A stretch of 64,000 nt of DNA from Sycon ciliatum (taxonomy: Eukaryota > Porifera > Calcarea > Leucosolenida > Sycettidae): the NCBI RefSeq assembly GCF_964019385.1, contig NC_088654.1, positions 27,954,131-28,018,130 of the forward strand. The letters run 5' to 3'. Under the pieces are notes generated by a model, which had not been told where the DNA came from, did no database searches, and was given only the letters and a program-made list of their open reading frames with translations. The position numbers were made by a program, and so were the translations under genes. Below, one piece after another: positions 9,712 through 19,559 of this stretch. Each line of letters opens with the position of its first letter. Within the stretch, counting starts at the first letter, position 1.

Positions 9712-10275
9712 CTACTTGTCGTCTTGCCCTCTCCAGTGCTGCCTGCAACAAAACATTCCTTTCCGGAAACTCTGGGTGGACCAGTTCTCCGTGTTGTGTT
9801 TACACCGTGCTCTGCTTTCACCGGTATGGCATTCGTTGTTCGTATCAACCACTAAGCTCCTGGTAGGTGGCCCCTTACTGGCCTTAGGATGTGGCTCTGG
9901 GTTCACTACTACATGCACATCACTGTCAGCAAGTATAGACAAAGCAAAATCAGAGGCACTGGTCTTCTCCAGGTTTGCAATTGCTATCACATGGGTGCAA
10001 TTGGTGTAGCACTTTTCATGATACCAGCCACACCATTTACTCCTCCCTGAGCTCTTGTGCTGGCAGAGAAAAGCCCAGATATGGTCGTCCTTCTCTCGAG
10101 CAGCACTGACGATGCGACACCAACTTGTAGTCTCGATATTACTCACTGCAGGCTTCTCGTTTTTACTAAATTGGGCGCTGTGACACAGACACAAAATTCC
10201 AGCAATATTACTCCGCTGGGCTGTCATTTGCCACTTCGTTGCCGTCAGCTGCCTCATCCAGCACCTCGCTGCCAC
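9712..10275 (-). CDS. Cys/His-rich reading frame, not identified
   Basis: This minus-strand frame of 187 residues contains CLCHSAQFSKNEKP, then SWCRIVSAAREKDDHIWAFL, then KWCGWYHEKCYTNCTH. Spaced Cys and His residues with a central Trp/Asp motif suggest a zinc-binding module. From general knowledge, similar C-x-C...W...D-I...H-x-x-C-Y modules occur in multicopy uncharacterised proteins of marine invertebrates, often transposon-linked; I cannot confirm that here. An overlapping frame just upstream (10303-10208) encodes an acidic segment starting MEEEEDVSSGSEV, which could be the true N terminus if a frameshift or intron lies near 10220. No partner gene is evident. Confidence 0.35.
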   Translation of the reverse strand: MAARCWMRQLTATKWQMTAQRSNIAGILCLCHSAQFSKNEKPAVSNIETTSWCRIVSAAREKDDHIWAFLCQHKSSGRSKWCGWYHEKCYTNCTHVIAIANLEKTSASDFALSILADSDVHVVVNPEPHPKASKGPPTRSLVVDTNNECHTGESRARCKHNTENWSTQSFRKGMFCCRQHWRGQDDK

Positions 10276-10374
10276 TAGAAACGTCTTCCTCTTCTTCCAT
10301 TGTTGTCAAAACAACATCAATGTACACGAAAGGAATAAACTTCAATAAAGTGATCACAATATCCCAAGTCGATA

Positions 10375-10680
10375 TTGTCGTCAACGTCGTCATCTTCTAA
10401 AAATAAATTATTTTTTCCTCACTCTACGCGAACTCGTGTTTTGCGCTTGCTCATACGACGCACACCTCACCACTCGCGTAAAAATATTCGTTCTCACGGT
10501 GGAATTTGGTCGAGAAAAGAAGCCCTCGCGAAGGTCTCTGGATCGGTTCTGGAACGTCCAACAAGCGAAAACGTATCCTTTGTGATGTCCTTGACCAACA
10601 CTGTAAGCGGCGATTTGTCCATCCGAGAGTGCAACGGCACTTGTGATTTTGAGTTTTGGCTCACGGACTAGTACGGGTAC
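10375..10680 (+). mobile_element. Relic of a LINE ORF1 N-terminal region, inverted relative to 7420-7600
   Basis: The reverse complement of 10490-10680 aligns with plus-strand 7422-7600 in several blocks, for example TAGTCCGTGAGCCAAA and CTTGTTGGAC. In translation, SLDRFWNVQQAK here matches SLDQFRTVQQVE in the LINE ORF1, and FWLTD matches IWLTD, but in different frames. It is therefore a decayed ORF1 piece with at least one frameshift. Confidence 0.55.
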
Positions 10681-10975
10681 GGTCAGGGTTCGTAGTACGT
10701 CCTGGCTGGCATGGCTGAGGAGCTTTCGCCGCGGCAATGGCGGATTCTTTGAGAGAAGCTACCTCCTCCTTCAGCTCAGATACTTGTCTGGATAGCTCAT
10801 CGAACCTATTGTTCAGGCGATCCTCGCGATCGGCGGCCTCGGAGACAAGTGCGGCCAGACTTTTTAGCACTGCCGATACATCCGACTCGATACTAGGCAG
10901 GGAGCCCAACATTTTCGTCTCAGATTCAGTCAAGGCTGATACACGAGAGTTAGTTCTCGTGGTAGCTCCGGGCAT
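10661..10975 (-). CDS. Short coiled-coil protein, possibly a LINE ORF1 N terminus
   Basis: The frame has 104 residues and starts MPGATTRTNSRVSALTESE. Residues about 25-85 show heptad spacing of Leu, Val and Ile, with segments such as NNRFDELSRQVSELKEEV and ASLKES, so a coiled coil is likely. The C-terminal tail is Pro-, Thr- and Arg-rich. Several LINE families start ORF1 with a coiled coil that trimerises the protein, and LINE relics flank this frame, so an ORF1 N terminus is my best guess. A small host gene is the alternative. The upstream stretch on the minus strand (11000-11060) holds a GC-rich inverted motif, CCGGCCTGATGCCGG. Confidence 0.4.
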   Translation of the reverse strand: MPGATTRTNSRVSALTESETKMLGSLPSIESDVSAVLKSLAALVSEAADREDRLNNRFDELSRQVSELKEEVASLKESAIAAAKAPQPCQPGRTTNPDRTRTSP

Positions 10976-11121
10976 GGCAAGTTTCCGACACTACTCTACT
11001 TCTATTTCTAATCACTGATCTAGTCTACTTCCAGTCCGGCCTGATGCCGGCTGGGCTGCAAAAAAGGGAAAAAAAGGAGAGCCCGAAAAACGCGTGCCTC
11101 ACTTTTCAAAAAAATCTACCA

Positions 11122-11123
<2 letters not shown>

Positions 11124-11171
<48 letters not shown>

Positions 11172-11188
11172 GGTGTGTGTGTGTGTGT
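11124..11188. repeat. (TG)n microsatellite
   Basis: A near-pure TG run is interrupted once by CGGG. Confidence 0.95.
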
Positions 11189-11189
11189 C

Positions 11190-11655
11190 GCATTAAAGCG
11201 CAGCGTTTATGCTCATTAACAGCTAGCATCATTGCAGCTCACCGCCGTGGGTACGTGCTGCCCCATGTCCTCGAATGAACATGGTGCCGCACAACTGCCC
11301 CTGCTGCCCCATGCCCTTGCATGAAGTACTGAAGTAGATTCCTTCCGCTGACCGTGACTTCTATTTGTACTAAATCTATTGAAAATGTAACCTAAAATGT
11401 TACTACCGGGTCTCCACGGGAGCTTTTTAAATGTTAAGGTGCAAGTTTCCAGTGAATTTGACTGTAGGGAAGAATGCCTGGTCTGCAGCTAATCACGTCC
11501 ATATTTTATAATCTCTGTTTGAACGCCCGATATCCTAAGCGTGTCAGTTTCTAGTACTCAAAACATGTCAAACTCCTACTTCGAAGTACATTTGCATTTT
11601 GGTATGTCCAGTTTGCACATCAGTTTAGATGGGTATATTACACCAGTCATATTCG
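11190..11655. other. No recognisable gene
   Basis: This is unique-looking sequence. A short repeated phrase (GCTGCCCCATG...TGAA) occurs near 11250 and 11305. No domain or inverted repeat is visible. Confidence 0.5.
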
Positions 11656-11658
11656 TAT

Positions 11659-12045
11659 ACCATACAGTTGAGTCATCGTGTATACCGTATACCATACAGT
11701 TGAGTCATCGTGTATACCGTATACCATACAGTTGAGTCATCGTGTATACCGTATACCATACAGTTGAGTCACCGTGTATACCGTATACCATACAGTTGAG
11801 TCATCATGTATATCGTATACCATACAGTTGAGTCATCGTGTATACCGTATACCATACAGTTGAGTCATCGTGTATACCGTATACCATACAGTTGAGTCAT
11901 CGTGTATACCGTATACCATACAGTTGAGTCATCGTGTATACCGTATACCATACAGTTGAGTCATCGTGTATACCGTATACCATACAGTTGAGTCATCGTG
12001 TATACCGTATACCATACAGTTGAGTCATCGTGTATATCGTGCATT
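11659..12045. repeat. 32-bp tandem array, 12 copies, each with a TGAGTCA motif
   Basis: Units containing CATACAGTTGAGTCATCG start at 11661 and every 32 bases to 12013. All 12 keep TGAGTCA, the consensus AP-1 (Fos/Jun-type bZIP) site, including the unit with an A-to-C-type change next to it. Each unit also holds the palindromic GTATACCGTATAC. Confidence 0.95.
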
Positions 12046-12258
12046 GATATGCTGTGTTTGGTGAAATGCTAGCCTATCCGTACGTTGGCACCCGTCAATA
12101 CTGTGCTAGCAATCGGTATTTAGAGCTCTAGATACACACACTACACTCTGTTGTTGTCAGAGGGGATCCAGTATGACCCAGAAGTCGTTATTTATTGACT
12201 TGTGATATCATTATGTTCAAGTTTTCGTGTACTTTCGTCTGTCCTTTCAACACCAGCC

Positions 12259-12343
12259 TTGTGTGTGTGCGTGTGTGTGTGTGTGTCTTTGTCGGTGTGT
12301 GTGTGTGTGTGAGTGCGTGTTTGTCCGTGTGTGTGTGTGTGTG

Positions 12344-12405
<62 letters not shown>

Positions 12406-12411
12406 TGTCTA
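12259..12411. repeat. (TG)n microsatellite
   Basis: A TG run of about 150 bp has occasional C and A interruptions and a short TATATA stretch. Confidence 0.95.
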
Positions 12412-12420
12412 CCCATTAAG

Positions 12421-12800
12421 TCAACAGCCAGGAAGTTGTTACTGCGACCAGTGCGACAGATGGTTCCGGAGTAAGAGTGGATTTACCCGACACAAGTGCC
12501 CGCCAGCAACATCACCAGCAGAGGCATCTTCCCACACACTTGAGTCACCGGTTACGAACAATATGTCCTGCGAACGCTGCAGCTTCCACTGCACCCGCTG
12601 CAACCGCTGTGTGTTATTGCACCAAGGCATGAAGCGTCACAAGTGCAGCCGTGGCTCGGCCAGAGCAACCAACACAGACCGTAGCTCCTTCTGCATCGTT
12701 TGCAATTGCGGTCGGCGTTTCAGTAGACCACAGGACCTATCCCGTCATTACCCCTACTGTTCCGAACCTGCTCAACCCCCCATGGGGTCCGCATGGACAG
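12421..12800 (+). mobile_element. LINE 3' end encoding three to four CCHC/C2H2-like fingers
   Basis: The plus-strand frame between two TG runs encodes CDQCDRWFRSKSGFTRHKC, then CERCSFHCTRCNRC...MKRHKC, then CIVCNCGRRFSRPQDLSRHYPYC. The last finger closely resembles the terminal finger of the LINE at 18662-19215 (CACGKVCRRPGDLKRHAPYC). The segment ends GGCCCAAGG and runs straight into TG repeats, as that LINE does with GTTCAAGG. No RT is attached, so it is a strongly truncated copy. A host zinc-finger exon is the alternative but less likely. Confidence 0.65.
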
Positions 12801-12826
12801 AATATGGTAGCGCGTCCAAGGCCCAA

Positions 12827-12924
12827 GGTGTGTGTGTGTGTGTGTATGGTGTGTGTTTGTCCGTATGTGTGTATGTTTGTCGGTGTGTGTGTGAGTGCGT
12901 GTTTGTCCGTATGTGTGTGTGTCG

Positions 12925-12987
<63 letters not shown>

Positions 12988-13040
12988 GGTGTGTGTTGGT
13001 GTGTGTATGTGTTGGTGTGTGTTGGTGTGTGTATGTGTTT
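12827..13040. repeat. (TG)n microsatellite, LINE tail-derived
   Basis: TG repeats have GTCCG and TTGG interruptions and begin directly after the finger-coding segment. Confidence 0.95.
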
Positions 13041-13215
13041 GCGGACTTTGATTTTATTTGCTACCTCCTTCAGATCGTCCGACATCCTACGAACCCGGAG
13101 AGAGGAGATGCGCTCATCTAACTTCCGGCCACGATTCACCTTCAGAATGGAACGCACACATTGCTGCAGATGAAAGGACTCCAGCCGCCGGACATCACGC
13201 TGCCTGACGGTCCAA
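13041..13215 (-). mobile_element. LINE reverse-transcriptase thumb fragment
   Basis: The minus-strand frame reads ESWTVRQRDVRRLESFHLQQ and then CVRSILKVNRGRKLDERI. This is the region downstream of the RT palm in RTE/I-like LINEs and is homologous to LNTFHHQCVRIIVGVSRRDQ at 18690. It is a short fragment flanked by TG repeats on one side and a tRNA-like segment on the other. Confidence 0.7.
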
Positions 13216-13216
13216 C

Positions 13217-13255
13217 TTTCCGGAGGCATGGGTTCGAACCCCACCGCTGCCACCA
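13217..13255 (+). other. tRNA-Leu-like 3' half with CCA end
   Basis: The segment contains the B-box-like GGTTCGAACC at 13231-13240, preceded by TTTCCGGAGGC and followed by CCCACCGCTGCC and then ACCA. From memory this matches the variable arm, T arm and acceptor strand of animal tRNA-Leu closely, and the CCA, normally added after transcription, is present in the DNA. No matching 5' half, D arm or A box is visible. It is therefore a retro-copied tRNA piece or SINE remnant, not a working tRNA gene. Confidence 0.6.
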
Positions 13256-13259
13256 GTGT

Positions 13260-13823
13260 TAGCTCCTTGCTAAATATGTAGTCTCCTCACACTCGTACTT
13301 AGAACACAGGGTGTTCTAGTTTCAGAAGTATTGAATATTTAAGAAGTAGAAAACAGACAGATTTAGAGAAAGGGGACGAGAGAGACAGGGACTAGAGAAC
13401 CACTGGAGCATGCTGCACTCTTTTGTACTTGATGTGATCTCGTTGCTATGGTGAAGGAGTGGGAAATACGAATAGTGAGTATTGTATTGTTTTAGTACAA
13501 ACACACATGTTACACATGGCTGTATTAAAGAAGTGCGCTGTCTTTACGGGTTGCAACAGCAAGTGTATGGTGTGCATAGGACGTAACTACCTCGGCCATT
13601 TTATGCCGATGTGCTCCGCGTGGTGTAGACCAGGTGTGCATTACAGGTCAATTCAAATGGCTTTGCCAGTTGTGTAGCGGATTAGGCAGTCGTCTGCCAC
13701 TTGCCGTGATCTGTCTCATTTAGATCGTGTATCTATTGTGAAGAAAAAATCTGTGGGTGCACGTACATCATGTTCATTTGCAGATTTATGTGTTTCTCTT
13801 GCAACAGGTGTATATGGTACATG

Positions 13824-13825
<2 letters not shown>
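13260..13825. other. No recognisable gene
   Basis: This is unique sequence with short open frames only. Nothing in it matches a domain or a repeat elsewhere in the window. Confidence 0.5.
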
Positions 13826-13826
<1 letters not shown>

Positions 13827-13858
<32 letters not shown>

Positions 13859-13907
13859 GGCGTGTATGTGTGTGTGTGTGTGCGTGTGTGTGTGTGTGTG
13901 TGTGTGA
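13827..13907. repeat. (TG)n microsatellite abutting the Gypsy LTR
   Basis: The TG run ends at GTGTGA, immediately before the LTR start at 13908. Confidence 0.95.
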
Positions 13908-14140
13908 TGTTGTGTCCTGCTCAAGGCAGACCAACTCTTCGAAAGATGAGAATGAATCATCAGTAAAACGCAATGGCTTTTAAAGGGAAGCTGGCTGCAA
14001 AGGCGGCTTGAAAGGTGACATGTGAATGTGTTATGTGCAAGGCGCCAGAGGTACAGCAGTGCAGGGCCTAGGGTGCGAACAGTAGCACTAGCAGCCTGAG
14101 TGCCAAGACCCATGCAGGGAAAGGTGCTACAATATCACCA
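13908..14140 (-). repeat. Gypsy LTR (3' LTR in element sense)
   Basis: The plus-strand repeat begins TGTTGTGTCC and ends ATATCACCA, giving TG...CA ends. It is the partner of 18429-18661 and differs at about one base. Confidence 0.93.
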
Positions 14141-17100
14141 CATGCCCCCTCGGCTTAAGTGCGACTTGGGAGCACTAACACCATGTAAATCCTGAAACTG
14201 AAATTCTAAAATCACAGCGTAGCGCACAAGCAACAAGGAAAAAGCAAGAGAAGCATGCCCAGTCAATCTATGCACGTGGCCGGAGGAACCGTCTGTTCCG
14301 CCAGAAGCTGGACCCCGTCACTGTCTGCACTGTGTAGCTCCGTCCTCTTCTCGTGCATTTTGTGACCGTTCCTTCCATATCCCAGCGTTTTGAAGACTGG
14401 TTCTGGATCCATACCTTATCGCCTACGTGCAGAGGGGGCAGAGGTTTGCCAAGCTGGGATGAGACCTGCTGGGGAGCACTGCGGCTGTGGGCAGCGTACT
14501 GCTGCAGATTTGCAGGAAGTGTGGGAACCTTGGTCCTCGTTGGCCTTCCAAACAGCAGCTGGGCCGGGCTTGCTCCTCCTGCACCAAGCGTGTTACGCCA
14601 CTCCAGCAACCCTTCTCTGAAGGCACTGCTGTTATAGGCGTCACCTTTGCCAATTTTCATTAATAAGTGCTTCATGGCCTTGACCGCCGCCTCAGCCGCG
14701 CCATTTGACTGAGGATTGTACGGGCTGCTGGGGTCGTGGCAAATGTTCCACTCTGAGCAGAACGAAGCGAACGCTGAAGATCTGAATTGCGGCCCACCGT
14801 CCGTCGTGAGGCGCGTAGGAACGCCAACGTCCGACATCCACTGAACCAGATGTTTGGTGACGTCAGACGTGGTAGCCGACCTCCCACAACGCCCAACAAA
14901 TGGCCAGCCGGAAAACTTGTCGGTGAGAACCAGGTACTCAAAGCCGCCTAGGGAGAAGAGGTCCGCCGCTGCATCTTCGAACGGTCTGGACGGACGACTG
15001 TCAGAGAAGAGCGGCTCAGAAGGTTGGGAGGGGAGCAGCGTGATGCAGGATCTGCAAGTCTGGACGACGTTCTTAACGTCATTGGAGATCTGGGGCCAGT
15101 ACACTGCTTGCCTGGCCCTACGGAGTGTGCGGGTCTGTCCCTGATGAGAAGCGTGAAGTTGCTCCAGCGTGGTCTGGCGTAACCTTCTGGGAACGACAAT
15201 ACGGTGGCCCAACAACACTATGCCGTCCTCGACCGACAGGTCATGCCGAACCTGCCAGTACGGGTGCAGATCGAGGTCCAGAGCAGCCTTGTCCACCGGA
15301 AAGCCGTTCGGCGTTCAGCAGCTTGAGGTATTCCGGGTCCGTCGAGCCCTCCGCCCGCACCTTCGTAATGCCAAGGTCGGGGAGGACTGTATGGCCTGTT
15401 TCCTCGTCCTCTTGCGACAGCTGACGGAGAACGCAGTAGCAGTGCTCGATTTCTTCCTCACCAGCTTCATCGTCAGGGTCTGGTGCACTTACTGGGTGTC
15501 TCGACAGGCAATCTGCGACCTTGTGATCGGCACCCGGTCTCCACTGAGCCACGAACCGAAAAGGCGTCAGCTTCTCCCGTAGTCGCACGATTCGTGGAGA
15601 CGTCAACTCATCCAGCGTCTTAGCATTCAGGATAGGAATGAGCGGCTTGTGATCGACTAGCAGCTCGAAATCAGCACCGGCCAGGAACAGTCTAGCCTTG
15701 TGGACTGCCCAGACTACCGCCAGCAGTTCAATCTCCGTTGCAGAGTACCTGGCCTCGGTCTCAGTGACGTGCCGTGAAGCACATTGCACTAGACGCCACC
15801 GCCCGTTCACTTGCTGCTGCCACAGTGCCATGCCGAGACCGTTTGACTGCGAGGCGTCTGTCTCGAGACGAAGCGGCTGTGCAGGGTCGAAGGTAGCCAA
15901 CACTCGAGGGCTTACCAGCTCCTCTAGTATAGCTGTAAATGCCTGCTGCTGCTGATCCTCCCAGATAAACTCATTCTTTGGAGAGAGCAGAGAGCGGATC
16001 GGGGATAGAAGCTCCGCTAGTCGCGGCGTGAACGCGTCGAACTGCTGCACGAGTCCACAGAAGGATCGGATGTCAGTGCGGTTGGTAGGGATTGGAAAGT
16101 TGTGTAGATCCTCCACCAAGCTTCGATCAGGACTGTAGCCGTCCGGCGTCACCACGAATCCGCAGTACGATGCTCTGGGTGCCGCAAAGACGAATTTGCG
16201 GCGGTTCAGTGTGATTTGGTTCTCCGAGCAAAGCTTGAGCACATTGCGAACCCTCTGGGTGTGCGCCTCAAGCTCAGTGTCGTACACGATGACATCCTCT
16301 ACCACTTTCTGAAGATTCGAAAACCCGGCGAACACTTCGTCTCCTCTCCGGTTGTGTTCGTCACCTGCCGACACCAAGCCCATGACGTTCCGCTTGAAAC
16401 GGTAGGCACCCCATGGCGTCATGAACGTTGTGAGCCTGGTGCTATCGTCGTCGAGGGGTACCTGCCAGTAGCCATGGCGAGAATCTAGGGTGGTGAAGTA
16501 CTGCATCCCCATTGGGATCGACGCGACGACTTCCTGAGGTACTCGGGTTGGGTATGCCGGCCTCTTGACCCATTTATTTAGACCCGTCAGGTCCACCGTG
16601 ATGCGCGGCTCACTGGAATTCTTCTTAGGGACCACCACCAGTGGGTGGCACCAAGTGTATGCTTCGCCGATAGGCACCTTCTCAATGACGCCCTTGCCCA
16701 CCATGTCGGACAGCTGGTTCTGCACAGCGTCCCGCCACCTGAATGGGATGGAGCGAGCGCGATACAGGCGGCATGGCGACGCGCCATTGATGAGCTCGAT
16801 GCGCATCGGCTCACCGCTCATGGGCTTGAGCGGGGTATCACAGAACACTTCTGGAAACTCTTCCAGCAAGGTACGTCGGATTTCCTCAGCCGCCGTCGAC
16901 GCAGTACCTACTGACGTGTCTGCGACTTCGGATGCTTGCTTCCGAGGGATGGAGATGTTTGCCACGCTTTGTACCCTTAGACGGGAGTGAGGCCATCCAT
17001 CCTCGAGAAGCCGCAACTTCATGCACGTGTCCTTGCTGAGCAGAGGTGTCTTCAGCTGCCGGAATACGTGCAGGGTCGACACGGCGGTAGTGTCGCTCAA

Positions 17101-18428
17101 AGACAACTGAGCCTCGAGCTTGCCCATGGAATCCAAAGCTGTACCGTTAGCTGCCTTGACATCAGCTGTGTCCGGCACTAGATTCATCCTGAGGCTTGGG
17201 TCGATGCCATCCAGGTCGGTAAGACTGATGGCGTCCACATCCGCGCCCGTGTCCGGCAGCCACCCGATAGCGCATGACGATCCTCCCTGGATCGCGACGC
17301 CAACCGTCACCAGCTTGTTCCTAGAAGGACCAGCTTGGTTGACAAACAGCGAGTCGACAGACGTCGTTCCTGGTGAGGGCGAGGTCCGCTGTCGACAAAC
17401 CCTAGCAAAGTGACCCACCTTGAGGCACAAGCGGCATGTCTGGTTATAGGCCTTGCATTGGCCCTTGGGGTGAGTCTCCCCACAAAACCTGCACGTGCCT
17501 ACGTCCGACTTCAGCGTCTTTGCCTGCGCCTGCTGACGCTTGTAAGTGGACTTCGTTGCCGCCGCCAACGCCAGGTCGGGCAGCTGCTCACCGAGGCCAG
17601 ATTCCGTATCGGTAGAGGATTCGTATGCAGAGCATATCTGCATGACCCGATCGAGCGATAACTCACTGGCATACTCTTCTTCGAGCACCCGTCGTTGCAT
17701 CGCTCGATCCCTTAGGCCACAGACGAGCCTGTCGCGGAGCCGGGTTTCCCGAAGTTGGGCCTCATGGCCGCACAGTGACCCACATCTGCCGCACTGCAGA
17801 CTATCTGGGTAGCTGCACGCATCATGCAGTTGAGAGAGACCCGAGAAGTACTGGCTGATACTCTCACCTTGTCTCTGGCTCCTGCCATGGAAGGCCTTGC
17901 GGTCCAGCAACGGGTTTCTTCGCTTTCTCAGGAAAGCTTCCAGCTTCTGGATGGCAACCCGCTCATCATCGCCGTCGGCTATGGGAACTACGCCCGCCTG
18001 CCACAGCCGCACCCAACCATCATTGAGAGCTGTACGGAGAACTGCTTGCTGTGTAACTGTACCTGCGTCTCTGCATAGCCCAGTCAACGACACGTAGTCA
18101 GACCACTTGACTTTCCACTCGAGGAAACCAGCTAGGTCTATCGAGTCTGGACTGGGCAGGTGGGGTATTTCCGCTCTCCGGGCCCACGGCCCTACCTCTG
18201 GCCGTCTTGAGGTGGATGGTGGCGGGCCGCTGCCGGCAGGCTGGCTTGACTGCGCCATTGTGAGCCTAAGCAGAATCTGCTGCTGCTGGCTGAGGGATTG
18301 GACGATAGACTGCAGCAGGCTTCCTTCTTCTTGAGTTCCTCGCTGCATCCGCTCTGTCAACCCGTCGTTGATTGCTGCTGCTTCCTCAGCCTTGGCCTTG
18401 ACAGAGGTTCGTGTCTTTCGCTGCGCCA

Positions 18429-18661
18429 TGTTGTGTCCTGCTCAAGGCAGACCAACTCTTCGAAAGATGAGAATGAATCATCAGTAAAACGCAATGGCTT
18501 TTAAAGGGAAGCTGGCTGCAAAGGCGGCTTGAAAGGTGACATGTGAATGTGTTATGTGCAAGGCCCCAGAGGTACAGCAGTGCAGGGCCTAGGGTGCGAA
18601 CAGTAGCACTAGCAGCCTGAGTGCCAAGACCCATGCAGGGAAAGGTGCTACAATATCACCA
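18429..18661 (-). repeat. Gypsy LTR (5' LTR in element sense)
   Basis: This is a 233-bp repeat near-identical to 13908-14140. It is followed on the right directly by a LINE reverse-transcriptase fragment. Confidence 0.93.
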
Positions 18662-19215
18662 CTTGCCGTGGACGCCGAAGGCACCGGACCTGCGCTCTCT
18701 CAACACCTTTCATCACCAGTGTGTTCGCATCATCGTTGGCGTATCCAGGCGGGACCAGTGGGACAACCGCGTCACCTCGGTTACCATGGCCCGAACCCTC
18801 GGCATTGACTGTGACGTCGCGGACATCATCCGGGAATATCGACTGCGTTGGCTTGGCCATGTTGGCCGGATGAACGACGACCGCATGCCGAAGCGAGTTT
18901 TGTTTGGGGAGCTCCCTGCAACACGCCCTCGCCATGGTCCACGCAAGCGGTGGCGTGACGTCATCGTGGATGATCTCCGCTCCATCAGCCCCCCTGTGCC
19001 TTCTGACTGCTGGTTTGATGCTGCCCAGGATCGCTCTGTCTGGAGGCGGATCGCTCATCGTCGTCCTCCCGCCCGTGCTCCTCCTGATCCTGACTCTGGC
19101 TTCCGCTGCGCATGTGGAAAGGTCTGCCGTCGTCCCGGGGACCTCAAGCGCCACGCTCCGTACTGCAAAGCTAGCGGATAGTCCCTTCGCTATCATTGCC
19201 ATCGGCAATGGGCAC
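18662..19215 (+). mobile_element. 5'-truncated LINE 3' end (RTE/I-like) with C-terminal CCHC finger
   Basis: The frame from 18662 to 19181 is open for about 170 residues. It has the RT thumb (LNTFHHQCVRIIVGVSRRDQ), the C-terminal block RLRWLGHVGRMNDDRMPKR, GPRKRWRDVIVDDL, CWFDAAQDRSVWRR, and a final finger CACGKVCRRPGDLKRHAPYC. Such a GHV-R-M...PKR...RW-D block is typical of RTE- and I-like LINE C termini. The 3' end GTTCAAGG leads straight into TG repeats. The left edge coincides with the Gypsy LTR. The clade is uncertain. Confidence 0.85.
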
Positions 19216-19228
19216 GTTCAAGGTTCAA

Positions 19229-19311
19229 GGTGTGTGTGTGTGTGTGCGCGCGCGCACGTGAAAGAGTGTGAGTGTGTGTGTGAAGGAGAATGTGAGTATG
19301 TGCGTGTGTGG
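19229..19311. repeat. TG/CG microsatellite, LINE tail
   Basis: TG repeats with a short CGCGCG block and GAGTGTGAG interruptions start at the LINE 3' end. Confidence 0.9.
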
Positions 19312-19454
19312 CACTTTTCATGCGAGAAAGAGTGGTTCTGAGATTAGCAACATCAACTTGATCATGAATGCTTGAGATCCAGGTTCTTATCACCATGACA
19401 ACCTAGATATCTGAGTCAGTCTCGGCAGCAATACTCCTCCCAGTAGTACAGTAT

Positions 19455-19517
19455 GGCGTGTGTGTGTGTATGTGCGTGTGTGTGTGTGTGTGTGTGTGCG
19501 TGTGTGTGAGTATGTGC

Positions 19518-19556
<39 letters not shown>

Positions 19557-19558
19557 GG
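19455..19558. repeat. (TG)n microsatellite
   Basis: An imperfect TG run of about 100 bp with no coding signal. Confidence 0.95.
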
Positions 19559-19559
19559 T

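Larger units (their letters stand above)
13908..18661 (-). mobile_element. Ty3/Gypsy LTR retrotransposon (fossil, young, nearly whole)
   Basis: Two direct terminal repeats of 233 bp flank an internal region read on the minus strand. The parts in order are: gag-like region with a zinc-knuckle segment (CRFCGETHPKGQC and CRLCLKVGHFARVC), aspartic protease (DTGADVDAIS), reverse transcriptase, RNase H (LETDASQSNG), and integrase with HHCC finger and DDE core. The gag start codon straddles the LTR edge, and the primer-binding stretch begins TGGCGCAG. A purine-rich tract lies before the other LTR. The two LTRs differ at about one site, so the insertion is recent. It is broken, with about one interruption. 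No target duplication is visible. Confidence 0.92.

Noticed and set aside
11659-12045. CRISPR-like 32-bp repeats
   Set aside because: Units abut directly without spacers; a simple tandem repeat.
12195-13051. A 274-residue frame combining Cys-Val repeats with zinc fingers as one protein
   Set aside because: The Cys-Val parts are TG microsatellite. Only 12421-12800 has protein character, and it fits a truncated LINE end.
13217-13255. Functional tRNA-Leu gene
   Set aside because: No 5' half, A box or matching acceptor strand upstream, and CCA is already in the DNA.
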